From: Brevibacterium sp. UCMA 11754
GTDB taxonomy: Bacteria > Actinomycetota > Actinomycetes > Actinomycetales > Brevibacteriaceae
Length of the DNA: 64,000 bases
Direction of reading: 5' to 3'
Assembly (NCBI RefSeq): GCF_021532275.1
Contig: NZ_JACBOT010000001.1
Location: 372,001 to 436,000, forward strand
Every line of letters begins with the position of its first letter. Positions within the stretch are counted from its first letter, which is position 1. Under the pieces are notes generated by a model. The model saw nothing but the letters and a program-made list of their open reading frames with translations, was not told the DNA's origin and ran no database searches. The translations under genes were made by a program, and so were the position numbers. Below, piece by piece: positions 1 through 8,605 of this stretch.

Positions 1-739
1 TGACGATCTGGGCCAAGCCAGCGACCTTGCCGCCCTTGAGACCCCAGTGCTGTGCGGATTCTCCGGTGACCTTGATGAGCCCGAGGTCCGGGTCATTGAG
101 TCCGCCTTCGAACCAGGTGGCAGCTTCCTTGTTCCAGAGCTTTGCGAGCTTGGCTTGATCATCGACGAAGTCGACCCGACCGGCCACCGAGAGCCAGTTT
201 CCCGCCTCGGAGACGGCGATATTGACCTGCGGATTCTGCAGCAGTGCCGTTGCTTGGTCGCCCTGCAGACCGATGAAGAACCACACGTCACCGTCGTCGG
301 TGACCTCTTGGGGCACCATTGGGTGGGCGAGCAGCTTGCCGTCGTCGAGAGCGGTCGTGAGCATCACATAGCCGCTGTCGCGGAGGATCTTCACGACGTC
401 CTTCTGTTCAAGGGAACCAGTGTCAGCCCCTGCACCCGCTTCATGCGCCGTATTGCCCGTTGCTGCCCGGCTCGCGTCGGTGTCTTTCTCAGCAGCCTTC
501 ACGGCGCTCTCATCGACGGCCGTATGTGAGCCGTCGGGGTTGCGGTGGAGGGTCACACCGATGTCAGCGGCCATGTCTTGGGCACGGTCTTCGACGTTCT
601 CTTCGGTGTAGCCGACCTGCGTCTGCGAGTCGACTTCGGAGGTGCCGCCCAGTGGCTCAGTCGCCTCGTCGAGCTTCGCCGCGGCATCACGTGCCTTCGT
701 CTCGCCGGTGGATTCGTTGCTTATGTCTCTGCTGCTCAT
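1..739 (-). CDS. Pyridoxamine-5'-phosphate-oxidase-like general stress protein, 3' end cut by window
   Basis: Reading the minus strand from 739 gives an open frame that runs off the left edge. About 115 N-terminal residues are Ala/Glu/Asp-rich and look disordered. Then comes a split-barrel flavin-binding domain of the PNPOx/general stress protein 26 type (VKILRDSGYVMLTTALDDGK, then VWFFIGLQGDQA, then GNWLSVAGRVDFVDD, then LWNKEAATWFEGG). Such proteins bind FMN, F420 or haem; the ligand cannot be told from sequence. The start at 739 is preferred over 745 because an AAGGGA Shine-Dalgarno lies 6 nt upstream. The long acidic N-terminal extension is unusual for the family. The C-terminus is missing from this window. 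Confidence 0.8.
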   Translation of the reverse strand, partial: MSSRDISNESTGETKARDAAAKLDEATEPLGGTSEVDSQTQVGYTEENVEDRAQDMAADIGVTLHRNPDGSHTAVDESAVKAAEKDTDASRAATGNTAHEAGAGADTGSLEQKDVVKILRDSGYVMLTTALDDGKLLAHPMVPQEVTDDGDVWFFIGLQGDQATALLQNPQVNIAVSEAGNWLSVAGRVDFVDDQAKLAKLWNKEAATWFEGGLNDPDLGLIKVTGESAQHWGLKGGKVAGLAQIV

Positions 740-954
740 CAACATTCCCTTCACAGACGATTCTTGCCCCAAGTCTCACATGAGGACGCCGACAACTGAA
801 GAGGGCGTCGAGAAGTTTCCAGGTTTGTCAGGCAACCATCAGACACTGATTCACTCTAGGTCAGATACGTGGCCACGCGGTGTCAATCGGACTAGCTGCT
901 GTGTTCGATGAGGCTGTCGACCGTCGCGGGATGCACTGCGATTGTGCTCATGCC

Positions 955-960
955 TAGACT
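955..960 (+). promoter_or_regulatory. -10 hexamer TAGACT, leaderless rhodanese promoter
   Basis: TAGACT is followed by exactly six bases and then the ATG at 967, so transcription would begin at the start codon. No convincing -35 is visible. The same arrangement recurs at many genes in the window. Confidence 0.45.
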
Positions 961-966
961 GTGGTC

Positions 967-1293
967 ATGGATGAAGAATCAGTCTCCGTGACAGAGATCC
1001 CCGAGGGCGCCGCCATCATCGACGTTCGCGAGGACGACGAATGGGAGGCCGGGCACATCGAGGGCGCACTGCACGTGCCGTTGGGTGAGCTGCCGACCCG
1101 ACTCGACGATCTCCCCCTCGACGATGTCATGTACGTCATCTGCCGCACCGGTGGCCGTTCCCACCGCGCAGTCGCGTGGCTGACGAACAACGGCTTCGAC
1201 GCCTATAACGTCGCCGGTGGCATGGGTTCCTGGAACCTCGACCACGGCAAGCCGATCGTGTCGGAGAACGGCGAGGAGCCGTGGGTGAAGTGA
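967..1293 (+). CDS. Rhodanese-like domain protein (single-domain sulfurtransferase)
   Basis: A 108-residue cytosolic single-domain rhodanese. It shows IIDVREDDEWEAGHIEGA at the start, the active-site loop CRTGGRS with the catalytic cysteine that carries the persulfide, and the C-terminal GGMGSWNLDHGKPI. A GTG at 961 is in frame, but the ATG at 967 is chosen because a -10 hexamer sits 6 nt before it and there is no ribosome site. The sulfur donor and acceptor are unknown. The last 75 bases recur, with about four mismatches, at 10623-10697 as part of a broken second copy, so this gene marks the left edge of the island that follows. Confidence 0.9.
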   Translation: MDEESVSVTEIPEGAAIIDVREDDEWEAGHIEGALHVPLGELPTRLDDLPLDDVMYVICRTGGRSHRAVAWLTNNGFDAYNVAGGMGSWNLDHGKPIVSENGEEPWVK

Positions 1294-1341
1294 GTCCGCT
1301 CAGAATTTGGTGACAACTGCGACGAATGTGCTGTCGAGATT

Positions 1342-2310
1342 TCAGTACATCTGGGTTCGGTCACTGAGCGGCGCTCCTTCTAGATAGCGACCCAGGTTGT
1401 CAATGAATACTCGGGAGAAGTTGTCATGCCGCTCAACAGTTTCCCCTGCCATATGCGGACTTATGACCACGTTGCGGCATTGCAGGAGCGGATGCCCAGT
1501 TGGAAGCGGCTCGGGTTCGGTCACATCCAGGACGGCGAGAGACAAAGGCCTCTCCGAAAGGGCATCGGCCAATGCCACCTGATCCACGGTGCTACCGCGA
1601 CCGACATTAATGAAAACCACAGCCTGTCCGAGGTTCTTCAGAAATCGTTCATTGACAAGGTTCTCTGTCGATTCCGCAGCTGGCAGGCTACAAACGACAA
1701 CGTCGAAGTCACCGATTCGTTCGGGAACCTGTTCTGAACTCACGTACTCGTCGAAGACAGTATCGAGTCGACGAGGATCCCGCCGGAAACCCGCGACCGT
1801 GCCAAAACCCATCACCTTGAGCGCTTTGGCGCATTCGGTGCCTATTCCACCGGCCCCAAGGATCAGTGTCGACATAGAACGGTTCGACAAAGGCTCTCTT
1901 GGCGACCAGTGGCCCTGTTGCGTGTGCAGCACTGACTGGTGAAGGCCCTTCGACCAGAGTAGAACCGCACCTACGACGAACTCCGCGATCGGTCGGTCCA
2001 GGACGCCTTGAGAATTTGTGAGGATTACACCCCGCTCACCCAAGAGTTTGAGATTTAAATGATCAAGGCCCGCCATATTGACGTGGACCCACCTCAATCC
2101 GGGTGCCAACTCAAGAAGTCGTTCCATATCAGTCCAAAATCCACCGCGAATGAGTATGACTTCAGTCTGAGGGTCCAGCATGTGTATCGTATTGGGAAGT
2201 ATCCGCTGCAAACTCACCCTTGGCTCAAGCGTTGCCAGAAGAGGCGATTCTGCCCCACTGGGCCGATCGAGTATCGCTACCCTAAGATGACTCAACTTGC
2301 TCACCCTCAA
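1342..2310 (-). CDS. D-isomer-specific 2-hydroxyacid dehydrogenase family protein
   Basis: 322 residues. The NAD-binding fold carries the GAGGIG loop at about residues 152-157. Catalytic residues are visible: Arg in INVGRGS, Glu in DVTEPEPL and His in ISPHMAGE, the family's Arg-Glu-His set. It should interconvert a 2-ketoacid and a D-2-hydroxyacid with NAD(P)H; the substrate is not predictable. The TTG start overlaps the stop of the upstream AsnC-type regulator by four bases (TTGA), with GGAG just before it, so the two are translationally coupled. It is the only enzyme of the island transcribed together with the regulator, away from the transporter operon. Confidence 0.85.
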   Translation of the reverse strand: MRVSKLSHLRVAILDRPSGAESPLLATLEPRVSLQRILPNTIHMLDPQTEVILIRGGFWTDMERLLELAPGLRWVHVNMAGLDHLNLKLLGERGVILTNSQGVLDRPIAEFVVGAVLLWSKGLHQSVLHTQQGHWSPREPLSNRSMSTLILGAGGIGTECAKALKVMGFGTVAGFRRDPRRLDTVFDEYVSSEQVPERIGDFDVVVCSLPAAESTENLVNERFLKNLGQAVVFINVGRGSTVDQVALADALSERPLSLAVLDVTEPEPLPTGHPLLQCRNVVISPHMAGETVERHDNFSRVFIDNLGRYLEGAPLSDRTQMY

Positions 2311-3383
2311 TCAACTCCGCTGTCTTTTCCTGCCAGAGGCGTCTGGTTCGACTTTTGCCGGGCATGCATAGGCATAGAAGATTCAAACAGCCACCCGGGG
2401 CCGGAAACGCCAATATAGGAGCTGTTCTTGACCATATTCCAAACGCGCTTGTGCGTCGATGTCTGCATCATGATCTCGGAGGCCTTGATTCCGGCAATCG
2501 ATCCGAGAACATCGGTCATGAAAGCATGCATGTCTGTGTGGAACTTGAGCACAAACTGCCCAACCAGGTTGTAGCGTCCAGCAGTAGCAAACAGTGTTTT
2601 CGTTTCTTTCATTGCGGCAAGTTCGGTCCCGATCGCTGTCAAATGAGACGGCTCAACGTTGAGCCACGCCCAGAACGATGACTGGAAACCCAGCAACTCA
2701 GGCTCGACAAGTACCCGAAAAGACACGATCTCCCGACTGATCAGAGATTCAAGGATGCGGCGGGCAGTGCTCTCCGATTTCTCGATTGGAGCTGCTAAAT
2801 CACTCAGAGACGTTCTTCCGTCTTTGAGGAGCAGTCCAAGCACAGTTGACTCTTCGCGGGTGAGCTTGGCCTCCAACCTCTCTTGGCGAACGTCGATCTC
2901 TCGATTCACCGTCGCAGGCAGCCAGTCCTGGCCAGAAGTGTATGTATGAGTCGCCACAAACAGCTCCGCCGAAACATCGAACGCCAACGTGATCTCGTGG
3001 ATGACTCCCTGAATGTCGACAAGCGAGGGCATGACGATCTCCGCTACGCAACCGGCAGAGCCGGCTACCGCTCCGACATACCGGACGTCAGATCGCACTT
3101 GTAGCGACTGCAGGAAGTCGGGCCGCGATGAGTCTCGACCACGGAACTGCACCATGACGGGAACGGCGAGCCCGAGACGTGTCACGTCCACACGCCCGGT
3201 CACACGCAGGCGGCCATCTCGATTGAGAGCTTCGAATCGTCGCCGCACGGTGCTTGTCGAACTGTTCGTTTCGGCAGCGATACTCGACCACGCCGCCCGG
3301 CCATTATCGTGCAGCGCACGTACGATCCCCTGATCCAGATCGTTCAGGGGCCGTGGAGTTCTATTCAGATTAGATGTGCTCAT
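2307..3383 (-). CDS. Lrp/AsnC-type regulator with two tandem AsnC halves
   Basis: 358 residues built as two AsnC-like halves. The first HTH is near residues 15-60 (LDQGIVRALHDNGRAAWSSI, then TVRRRFEALNRDGRL) with its RAM-like ligand domain; the second HTH is near 180-225 (ESTVLGLLLKDGRTSLSDLA, then STARRILESL) with its own ligand domain ending THKRVWNMV. An open frame extends upstream, but the ATG at 3383 is chosen because AAGGAT lies 8 nt before it. It is clearly paralogous to the gene at 56691, which has the same layout and THKRVW ending. It is divergent from the ABC transporter operon and coupled to the dehydrogenase, so it probably senses the imported substrate (inference). Confidence 0.85.
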   Translation of the reverse strand: MSTSNLNRTPRPLNDLDQGIVRALHDNGRAAWSSIAAETNSSTSTVRRRFEALNRDGRLRVTGRVDVTRLGLAVPVMVQFRGRDSSRPDFLQSLQVRSDVRYVGAVAGSAGCVAEIVMPSLVDIQGVIHEITLAFDVSAELFVATHTYTSGQDWLPATVNREIDVRQERLEAKLTREESTVLGLLLKDGRTSLSDLAAPIEKSESTARRILESLISREIVSFRVLVEPELLGFQSSFWAWLNVEPSHLTAIGTELAAMKETKTLFATAGRYNLVGQFVLKFHTDMHAFMTDVLGSIAGIKASEIMMQTSTHKRVWNMVKNSSYIGVSGPGWLFESSMPMHARQKSNQTPLAGKDSGVD

Positions 3384-3412
3384 ATGGCAATATCCTTCAT
3401 AAATGCCTTTCC

Positions 3413-3424
3413 ATTTGAACAAAT
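3413..3424. promoter_or_regulatory. Candidate AsnC operator, ATTTG-AA-CAAAT
   Basis: A 5+2+5 inverted repeat lies about 30 bp upstream of the regulator start. It abuts TATATT (minus strand, 3423-3428), a possible -10 for the regulator. Its position fits autoregulation; binding is inferred only. Confidence 0.35.
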
Positions 3425-3439
3425 ATAGCGCACATCCTA

Positions 3440-3469
3440 TTGACATGGCATAGTCATTCATAGTTGTAT
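3440..3469 (+). promoter_or_regulatory. Candidate promoter of the ABC transporter/demethylase operon
   Basis: TTGACA at 3440-3445 and TTGTAT at 3464-3469 are 18 bp apart in the divergent gap between the regulator and the binding-protein gene. This would leave a leader of about 75 nt before 3551. Confidence 0.4.
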
Positions 3470-3550
3470 TCAGGTACGTCGACTCGTAGAGAGTCCCCTG
3501 ATGACTGATCGACCAATCAATGACGATCCCGACCACAATCGAGGTAGACC

Positions 3551-4432
3551 TTGGATGCACCCAATTTCACCCGAAAGTCAGCGTCGATGACTGTTAAGTT
3601 CGGCGCGATCGCCGCGTCACTGGCACTCCTCACCTCAGGCTGCTCCGGAGGCGGCGCCGAGAGCACCGTTCCCGAGGGTTGTCAGCCGAGCGCCGAGGTC
3701 GAGACGCTGCACAAGGGAAAGCTCACCGTGTTAGTCGCCGAGCATCCACCCTTCGTCACCACGGAAAATGGGGATCTGACCGGAATCGAAGGTGAGCTGA
3801 TCAAGAAGATCGCTGCCGACCTCTGTCTTGAAGTTGACTCCTCGACGACCTCGTTCTCGGCGATCATTGAGGGTTTGCAGTCCGGTCGCGCAGATCTGTC
3901 GGCTGGCAACTGGACGGTGAACGACGAACGCAGAGAGATCTTCGAAGTCAGCAACGGCCTCTACGAGGGCGGCATGGGAGTCGTCAGTCGTGGCGACGAT
4001 CTCGAAACCGTTGACGACCTCAAAAATAAGTCGCTCGGGACTCCACAGGGGTATTTGTGGATCGATCAGCTGCACAAGCTGTACGGCAAGAGCGCGGTGA
4101 GGGAATATCAATCGGATTCTGCGGTGCTCGACGATGTTAAAGCCAAACGAATCGACGTGGGAGTGGTCAGCATCCTCGCCAACACCTGGCGGCTGACCCA
4201 GGACCAGTACTCCGACCTCAAGATCGACAAGATGCAGAAATCACCCGACATGCCCTACACCCAGGAACCGCCGCTGTCTGTCGTGCTCATCAAAAAAGGT
4301 AATGCCGCGCTCAAAGGCGCCACTGATCAGACAATTGCAGACTACAAGGACTCCGGCGAGCTGGATAAGAGCTTTGAGAAGTACGGACTTGATCCGAGCC
4401 TAGTCACTCCAAACGACAAAGACTCCAAATGA
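3551..4432 (+). CDS. ABC transporter substrate-binding lipoprotein, amino-acid type (SBP_bac_3)
   Basis: 293 residues. The N-terminus has Arg/Lys, a hydrophobic stretch and the lipobox LTSGC, so it should be lipidated and displayed outside the membrane. The mature part is a family-3 periplasmic-type binding fold (KLTVLVAEHPPFVTTENGDL; LTGIEGELIKKIAADLCLEV; GRADLSAGNWTVNDERR). The family binds polar amino acids, opines and similar small zwitterions. The TTG start at 3551 is favoured by GAGGT a few bases upstream; an in-frame ATG at 3587 is the alternative and still leaves a short signal peptide. It is the first gene of an operon with the ATPase and two permeases. Some codons are more AT-rich than in flanking genes. 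Confidence 0.87.
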   Translation: MDAPNFTRKSASMTVKFGAIAASLALLTSGCSGGGAESTVPEGCQPSAEVETLHKGKLTVLVAEHPPFVTTENGDLTGIEGELIKKIAADLCLEVDSSTTSFSAIIEGLQSGRADLSAGNWTVNDERREIFEVSNGLYEGGMGVVSRGDDLETVDDLKNKSLGTPQGYLWIDQLHKLYGKSAVREYQSDSAVLDDVKAKRIDVGVVSILANTWRLTQDQYSDLKIDKMQKSPDMPYTQEPPLSVVLIKKGNAALKGATDQTIADYKDSGELDKSFEKYGLDPSLVTPNDKDSK

Positions 4433-4481
4433 CTGACTTGCGAGAACTGAATGCGTTGCGAGCCGAAAGGAATTCTTAAGA

Positions 4482-5243
4482 ATGCAAGATCCACGAGTGC
4501 TCCTCGACGCCGAATCCATCAAGAAGTCATTCAAAGACAACGAGGTCCTCAAGGGAGTCACGCTGCAGGTGCATGCCGGGGAGGTAATCGCACTGATTGG
4601 GCCCAGCGGCGCAGGTAAAAGCACCTTCCTGAGATGCCTTAATTACCTTGAACGTCCCACAGGCGGGGTGTTGAGCCTGGATGGGGAGACCGCATTCGAG
4701 GACTCTCTCAAGCCGTCGAAGACAGAACTGCTGAAGCTTCGTCGTCGAGTTGGCATGGTGTTTCAGACTTTCAACCTGTTCCCCCACCTCAGCGTGGTCA
4801 AGAACATAGTCTTGGCACAGAAGCTCAACGGTCTGCGCAACGCCAAAGAGGCCGAAGATTATGCCCTCAAACTCTTGGGTCAAGTTGGGCTTGCTGACAA
4901 AGCACATGCTAAGCCTTCGGAATGCTCCGGCGGACAACAGCAGCGAATTGCGATTGCTCGGGCGCTCTCCCTCGACCCCGAACTCATGTTGTTCGATGAG
5001 CCGACTTCCGCGCTCGATCCGGAGGTCGGCAACGACGTGCTCAAGGTCATGCGCGATTTGGCAGACCGCGGGATGACCATGATCGTTGTGACTCATGAGA
5101 TGAAATTTGCGGAGCGCGTTGCCGATCGAGTCCTGCTCCTGGACCAGGGAGGAATCCTCGAAGAGGGTCCCCCGGCACAGGTTTTCTACAATCCAACGCA
5201 TGAGCGTACCCGCACGTTTCTTCAAGCGGTGTTGGACAGATGA
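4482..5243 (+). CDS. Amino-acid-type ABC transporter ATP-binding protein
   Basis: 253 residues, the usual length of GlnQ/HisP-class ATPases. Walker A GPSGAGKST is at residues 40-48, the Q-loop is in GMVFQTFNLFPHL, the signature SGGQQQR is near 149-155, Walker B LMLFDEP is near 168-174, the D-loop is SALDPEV and the switch His is in VVTHEM. It powers import through the two permeases encoded next. Its stop overlaps the first permease start by four bases (ATGA). Upstream GAAAGGAATTC gives a reasonable ribosome site. Confidence 0.95.
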   Translation: MQDPRVLLDAESIKKSFKDNEVLKGVTLQVHAGEVIALIGPSGAGKSTFLRCLNYLERPTGGVLSLDGETAFEDSLKPSKTELLKLRRRVGMVFQTFNLFPHLSVVKNIVLAQKLNGLRNAKEAEDYALKLLGQVGLADKAHAKPSECSGGQQQRIAIARALSLDPELMLFDEPTSALDPEVGNDVLKVMRDLADRGMTMIVVTHEMKFAERVADRVLLLDQGGILEEGPPAQVFYNPTHERTRTFLQAVLDR

Positions 5244-5896
5244 GCGACTTCTCATTCGCGTCCATACTGCAGACTCTGTCGGCGGGCTTCGGAATCACAA
5301 TTCTCATGACAGTCGTCTCGTTCACTGTCGGCACCATGCTGGCAATTCCCTTGGCGCTCATGCGGACATCGAAACTGAGCGTCCTCCGCGCTCCGGCAGT
5401 GGCGGTCATCGATATATCACGGGGAATACCGCCTCTGGTCTGGCTACTCATCATCTATTTCGGCATCAGCCCAATCGTTCCACTCGAGCCACTTCCCGCT
5501 GGCCTCATCGGCTTGAGCATCATCTCTGCTGGCTATTTGGCGGAAAACTTTCGCGCCGGGATCGATAACGTCCATCTCGGACAGAAGGAGGCCGCAGCGG
5601 CACTCGGTCTGACTCCGAGTAACCAGTTCTGGAGGATCACTGCTCCGCAGGCACTCAACATCTCGATTCCACCATCGGCCTCGTATGCTGTGGCTCTGCT
5701 CAAAGATACGGCCATTGCGTCGATCATCGGAGTCGCGGACATCATCTTTCTGGCACAGAACGAAGTCTCGCGTGGTGGTTCTGCAGTACTCGTATTCTCC
5801 GTCGCCGCGATGCTCTATCTGCTGGTCGGAATCCCACTGTCCTACTTTTCCCGCTTCGTCGACGGGGTAGTGCGCTCGAAGGTGGTGACCGTCTGA
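5240..5896 (+). CDS. Amino-acid-type ABC transporter permease (first)
   Basis: 218 residues with about five hydrophobic segments. The HisM/GlnP-family EAA loop GQKEAAAALGLTPSNQFWRI, which docks on the ATPase, is near residues 112-131. It overlaps the ATPase stop by four bases and the next permease start by one base (TGATG), so the three are coupled. It pairs with the following permease as a heterodimer, as usual in polar amino-acid importers. The substrate cannot be read from the permease itself. Confidence 0.93.
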   Translation: MSDFSFASILQTLSAGFGITILMTVVSFTVGTMLAIPLALMRTSKLSVLRAPAVAVIDISRGIPPLVWLLIIYFGISPIVPLEPLPAGLIGLSIISAGYLAENFRAGIDNVHLGQKEAAAALGLTPSNQFWRITAPQALNISIPPSASYAVALLKDTAIASIIGVADIIFLAQNEVSRGGSAVLVFSVAAMLYLLVGIPLSYFSRFVDGVVRSKVVTV

Positions 5897-6534
5897 TGTT
5901 CGAACATTGGATCGAATGGTTGCCACAGCTCCTCAACGGCCTCGGCACATCTTTACTCCTCACCGCCTGCGTCGCCCTCATCGGCTTCCCACTTGGGCTG
6001 GTCCTCGGGCTCCTAGCCACCGCACCCAGCCGATTGGTACGTGCGTTGGTCATTGCCTTCATCGAGGTCTTCCGCGGTATCCCTCTGCTGGCAGTCATCT
6101 ATCTGCTGTATTTCGGGCTCCCTGCAACGGGAGTCACGATGGCGGCGTTCACCACTATCGTCGTCGGTCATTCGCTCAACCTCGGCGCCTACTCCAGTGA
6201 GGTCTTCCGCGCCGGCATACTCCACGTTGGAGGCGGTCAGCGCGAGGCAGCGGCAAGCCTGGGAATCACAGTTCGTCAGGCCTTTTTCCACGTAGTGCTG
6301 CCACAGGCAATCCGAGCAATACCTGGCCCTCTCATGTCGATGCTCATCATGGTGTTCCAATCAACATCGCTCGCCTTCGCCATCGGAGTCTCTGAAATGA
6401 CCAGCAAAGCGTTCTCAATCGGGTCAATGACCTTCGAATACTTGAATGTGCTCGTCCTGGCAGGCCTCATATACGCCGTGCTCTGCATCGTCTCAGCACG
6501 CATCGTCGCCCGAGTAGAGGAGAAACTGAGTTGA
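5896..6534 (+). CDS. Amino-acid-type ABC transporter permease (second)
   Basis: 212 residues, again HisM-like, with EAA loop GGQREAAASLGITVRQAFFH near residues 115-134 and five or so membrane segments. Its stop overlaps the TTG start of the flavoprotein that follows by four bases (TTGA). This tight coupling of an importer to two flavoenzymes is the main clue that the imported molecule is the substrate of those enzymes. One ACCTCGGCG 9-mer, the only one seen in this island, lies inside this gene at about 6179. Confidence 0.93.
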   Translation: MFEHWIEWLPQLLNGLGTSLLLTACVALIGFPLGLVLGLLATAPSRLVRALVIAFIEVFRGIPLLAVIYLLYFGLPATGVTMAAFTTIVVGHSLNLGAYSSEVFRAGILHVGGGQREAAASLGITVRQAFFHVVLPQAIRAIPGPLMSMLIMVFQSTSLAFAIGVSEMTSKAFSIGSMTFEYLNVLVLAGLIYAVLCIVSARIVARVEEKLS

Positions 6535-8585
6535 CCGAGGAACCCTCTGACACCGGTAGGGACAGTGTCCTGTTCACCCCATTCTCAATTGGGAACGTGC
6601 AGCTGAAAAATCGTATCGTGAGCACCGCCCATTCGAATCGATACACCAACGGCGGACTGCCAACGCCACGATATCGCCGCTATCAGGAGGAGAAGGCAAA
6701 AGGAGGCGTCGGACTCATCACCATCGGCGGATCCGCCGTAGTCAGCCGTGACAGCGCCCCAGCCTTCGGGAATATCACCATGTACAACGACGACGTCGTC
6801 GCTCCTCTCAAAGAGGTCGCCTCTGCATGTCAGAGACACGGGAGCAAGGTCTTCATCCAGCTCACACACCTGGGTCGCAGAACAGGTGATCACGATTCCA
6901 ATTGGTTACCTTCTGTGTCGTCAGTGTCGATGAGGGAGCCAGCCCACCGCTCCTATCCCAAGAAGGCTGAAGATTGGGACCTCGACCGCATTGTCGACGA
7001 CTTCGCCGCTGCTGCTGAGAGAGCACGTGCGGCCGGTATCGACGGCATTGAGCTCGAACATTACGGTCATCTTCTTGACGCCTTCGCCTCACCGTGGCAT
7101 CTGTCAAAGCTCGACGCAGATTCCCAGAAGATCGCCCGCGAATTCCCTGGGCGCGTCATTAGAGCGGTGAAAGCCGTCACCAGCACCGACATGGCTCTCG
7201 GCGTGAGGATGTCTATCGACGAAAGACGTTCAGATGGTCTCAATCCCGAGTCGTCAATCGCACTTCTCAATCAATACATGGCCGACGGGATCGATTTCGT
7301 CAACGTTGTGGTCGGCACTATCGAGTCACAAGGGAAGATGACGGATGTGATTCCCGGCGCTGGAAAACAGTCTGCACCATTCCTCGACCTCGTCGCTGGG
7401 GTAAAGAAGGCCGTGAGTATACCGGTCATCCATGCGGCGAAGATCGCTGACATCACAACTGCCGAATATGCCGTGAAGGAAGGCATACTCGACCTCGTCG
7501 GCATGACCCGGGCCAACATTGCGGACCCACATCTTGTCGCAAAGGTCCAAGAAGGTAAGTCCGATCAGATCCGACCTTGCATCGGAGCCCGTCTCTGCCT
7601 GGAGGCAGGCAGCACTGGGGGCGTCGTCTGCTTCCACAACCCGGCTGTCGGGCGTGAAGACACTTTGAAACACGAGATAGAACGCGATGTCACACGTCCA
7701 CAGAACGTCGTCATCGTCGGAGCAGGCCCAGCTGGATTGGAGGCGGCTCAGGTGGCTTCGAAACGCGGTCACCGCGTCACGGTCTTCGAAGCCGCAGCCG
7801 AACCCGGCGGACAATTGGCGATGGTGGCACGGCTTCCTCGCAAACGCGAGTACGTCGGAGCGATCGATTGGCGCGTTGCCCAAGCACGAGAGCACGGGGC
7901 TGATTTCAAGTTCAATGTCTTTGCTGAAGAGAGCGAGATCCTCGGTCTCAATCCCGACGCTGTGATCATCGCAACCGGAGGTGTACCCCGATCCGCTGCA
8001 GACGTCGGGATCGCGGGTGGGAGCCTCATCCACGACACGTGGGAAGCTTTTGAGGTCTCCGGGAAGCGTCTCGGCCACGTGATCCTTTTCGACGATGAGG
8101 GACGCAACTCATCACTGGACGCGTTGGAACACCTCGCCCGCATCTCAGATCGGGTGACGTATGTGACTCCAGAGCGGACCGTCGGCATTGACGTCGGGAC
8201 GCTGAACTTCGCCGATTATCAGGCGGTGTTCGATGCCGAGCATATCGATGTGAAGCTCGCCAGATACGTCGTCTCTGCAGAGCAGAAATCGGATCGCAGG
8301 TTCCATGTTGAACTGACGGGTGAGTCCACGGGGGTCCTCGAGACGCTTGATTGCGACGCAGTCTACTATGCGGGCGGAACTTGGCCGAACGATGAGCTCT
8401 ACACCGATCTTTTGGGTCACTCGAGTAATGCCGGCCGCGTCGATGTTGAGGCGTTGATTTCTGCACAACCTCAGCCCGTGCTTGAGCAACCCGGCTTCGT
8501 GCTCTATCGAGTTGGGGATGCGGTCTCGAGTAGGAATACACATGCCGCGATTCTCGATGCCCACAGGATCGCTTTGACAATCTGA
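6531..8585 (+). CDS. Old-Yellow-Enzyme/trimethylamine-dehydrogenase-type flavoprotein, probable N-demethylase
   Basis: 684 residues in two parts. Residues 1 to about 370 are an FMN TIM barrel (FTPFSIGNVQLKNRIVSTAH; FIQLTHLGRRTG). From about 390 there is an FAD/NAD(P) domain (VVIVGAGPAGLEAAQVASKR). Between them is the Fe-S segment CIGARLC with a later Cys in GGVVCFHNP. Trimethylamine dehydrogenase and dienoyl-CoA reductase have C-x2-C-x2-C; here the second Cys is Ala. From memory, N-methylproline/stachydrine demethylase-type relatives share this C-V/I-G-A pattern, so oxidative N-demethylation is the favoured role (inference). The TTG start has GAGGAG upstream and overlaps the permease stop. 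Confidence 0.82.
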   Translation: MTEEPSDTGRDSVLFTPFSIGNVQLKNRIVSTAHSNRYTNGGLPTPRYRRYQEEKAKGGVGLITIGGSAVVSRDSAPAFGNITMYNDDVVAPLKEVASACQRHGSKVFIQLTHLGRRTGDHDSNWLPSVSSVSMREPAHRSYPKKAEDWDLDRIVDDFAAAAERARAAGIDGIELEHYGHLLDAFASPWHLSKLDADSQKIAREFPGRVIRAVKAVTSTDMALGVRMSIDERRSDGLNPESSIALLNQYMADGIDFVNVVVGTIESQGKMTDVIPGAGKQSAPFLDLVAGVKKAVSIPVIHAAKIADITTAEYAVKEGILDLVGMTRANIADPHLVAKVQEGKSDQIRPCIGARLCLEAGSTGGVVCFHNPAVGREDTLKHEIERDVTRPQNVVIVGAGPAGLEAAQVASKRGHRVTVFEAAAEPGGQLAMVARLPRKREYVGAIDWRVAQAREHGADFKFNVFAEESEILGLNPDAVIIATGGVPRSAADVGIAGGSLIHDTWEAFEVSGKRLGHVILFDDEGRNSSLDALEHLARISDRVTYVTPERTVGIDVGTLNFADYQAVFDAEHIDVKLARYVVSAEQKSDRRFHVELTGESTGVLETLDCDAVYYAGGTWPNDELYTDLLGHSSNAGRVDVEALISAQPQPVLEQPGFVLYRVGDAVSSRNTHAAILDAHRIALTI

Positions 8586-8605
8586 ATTGGACTGGAGGTC
8601 ATATT

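Noticed and set aside
1..740. Plus-strand 160-codon frame at the left edge
   Set aside because: The minus strand reads as a PNPOx-like protein with coherent motifs; the plus frame is its shadow.
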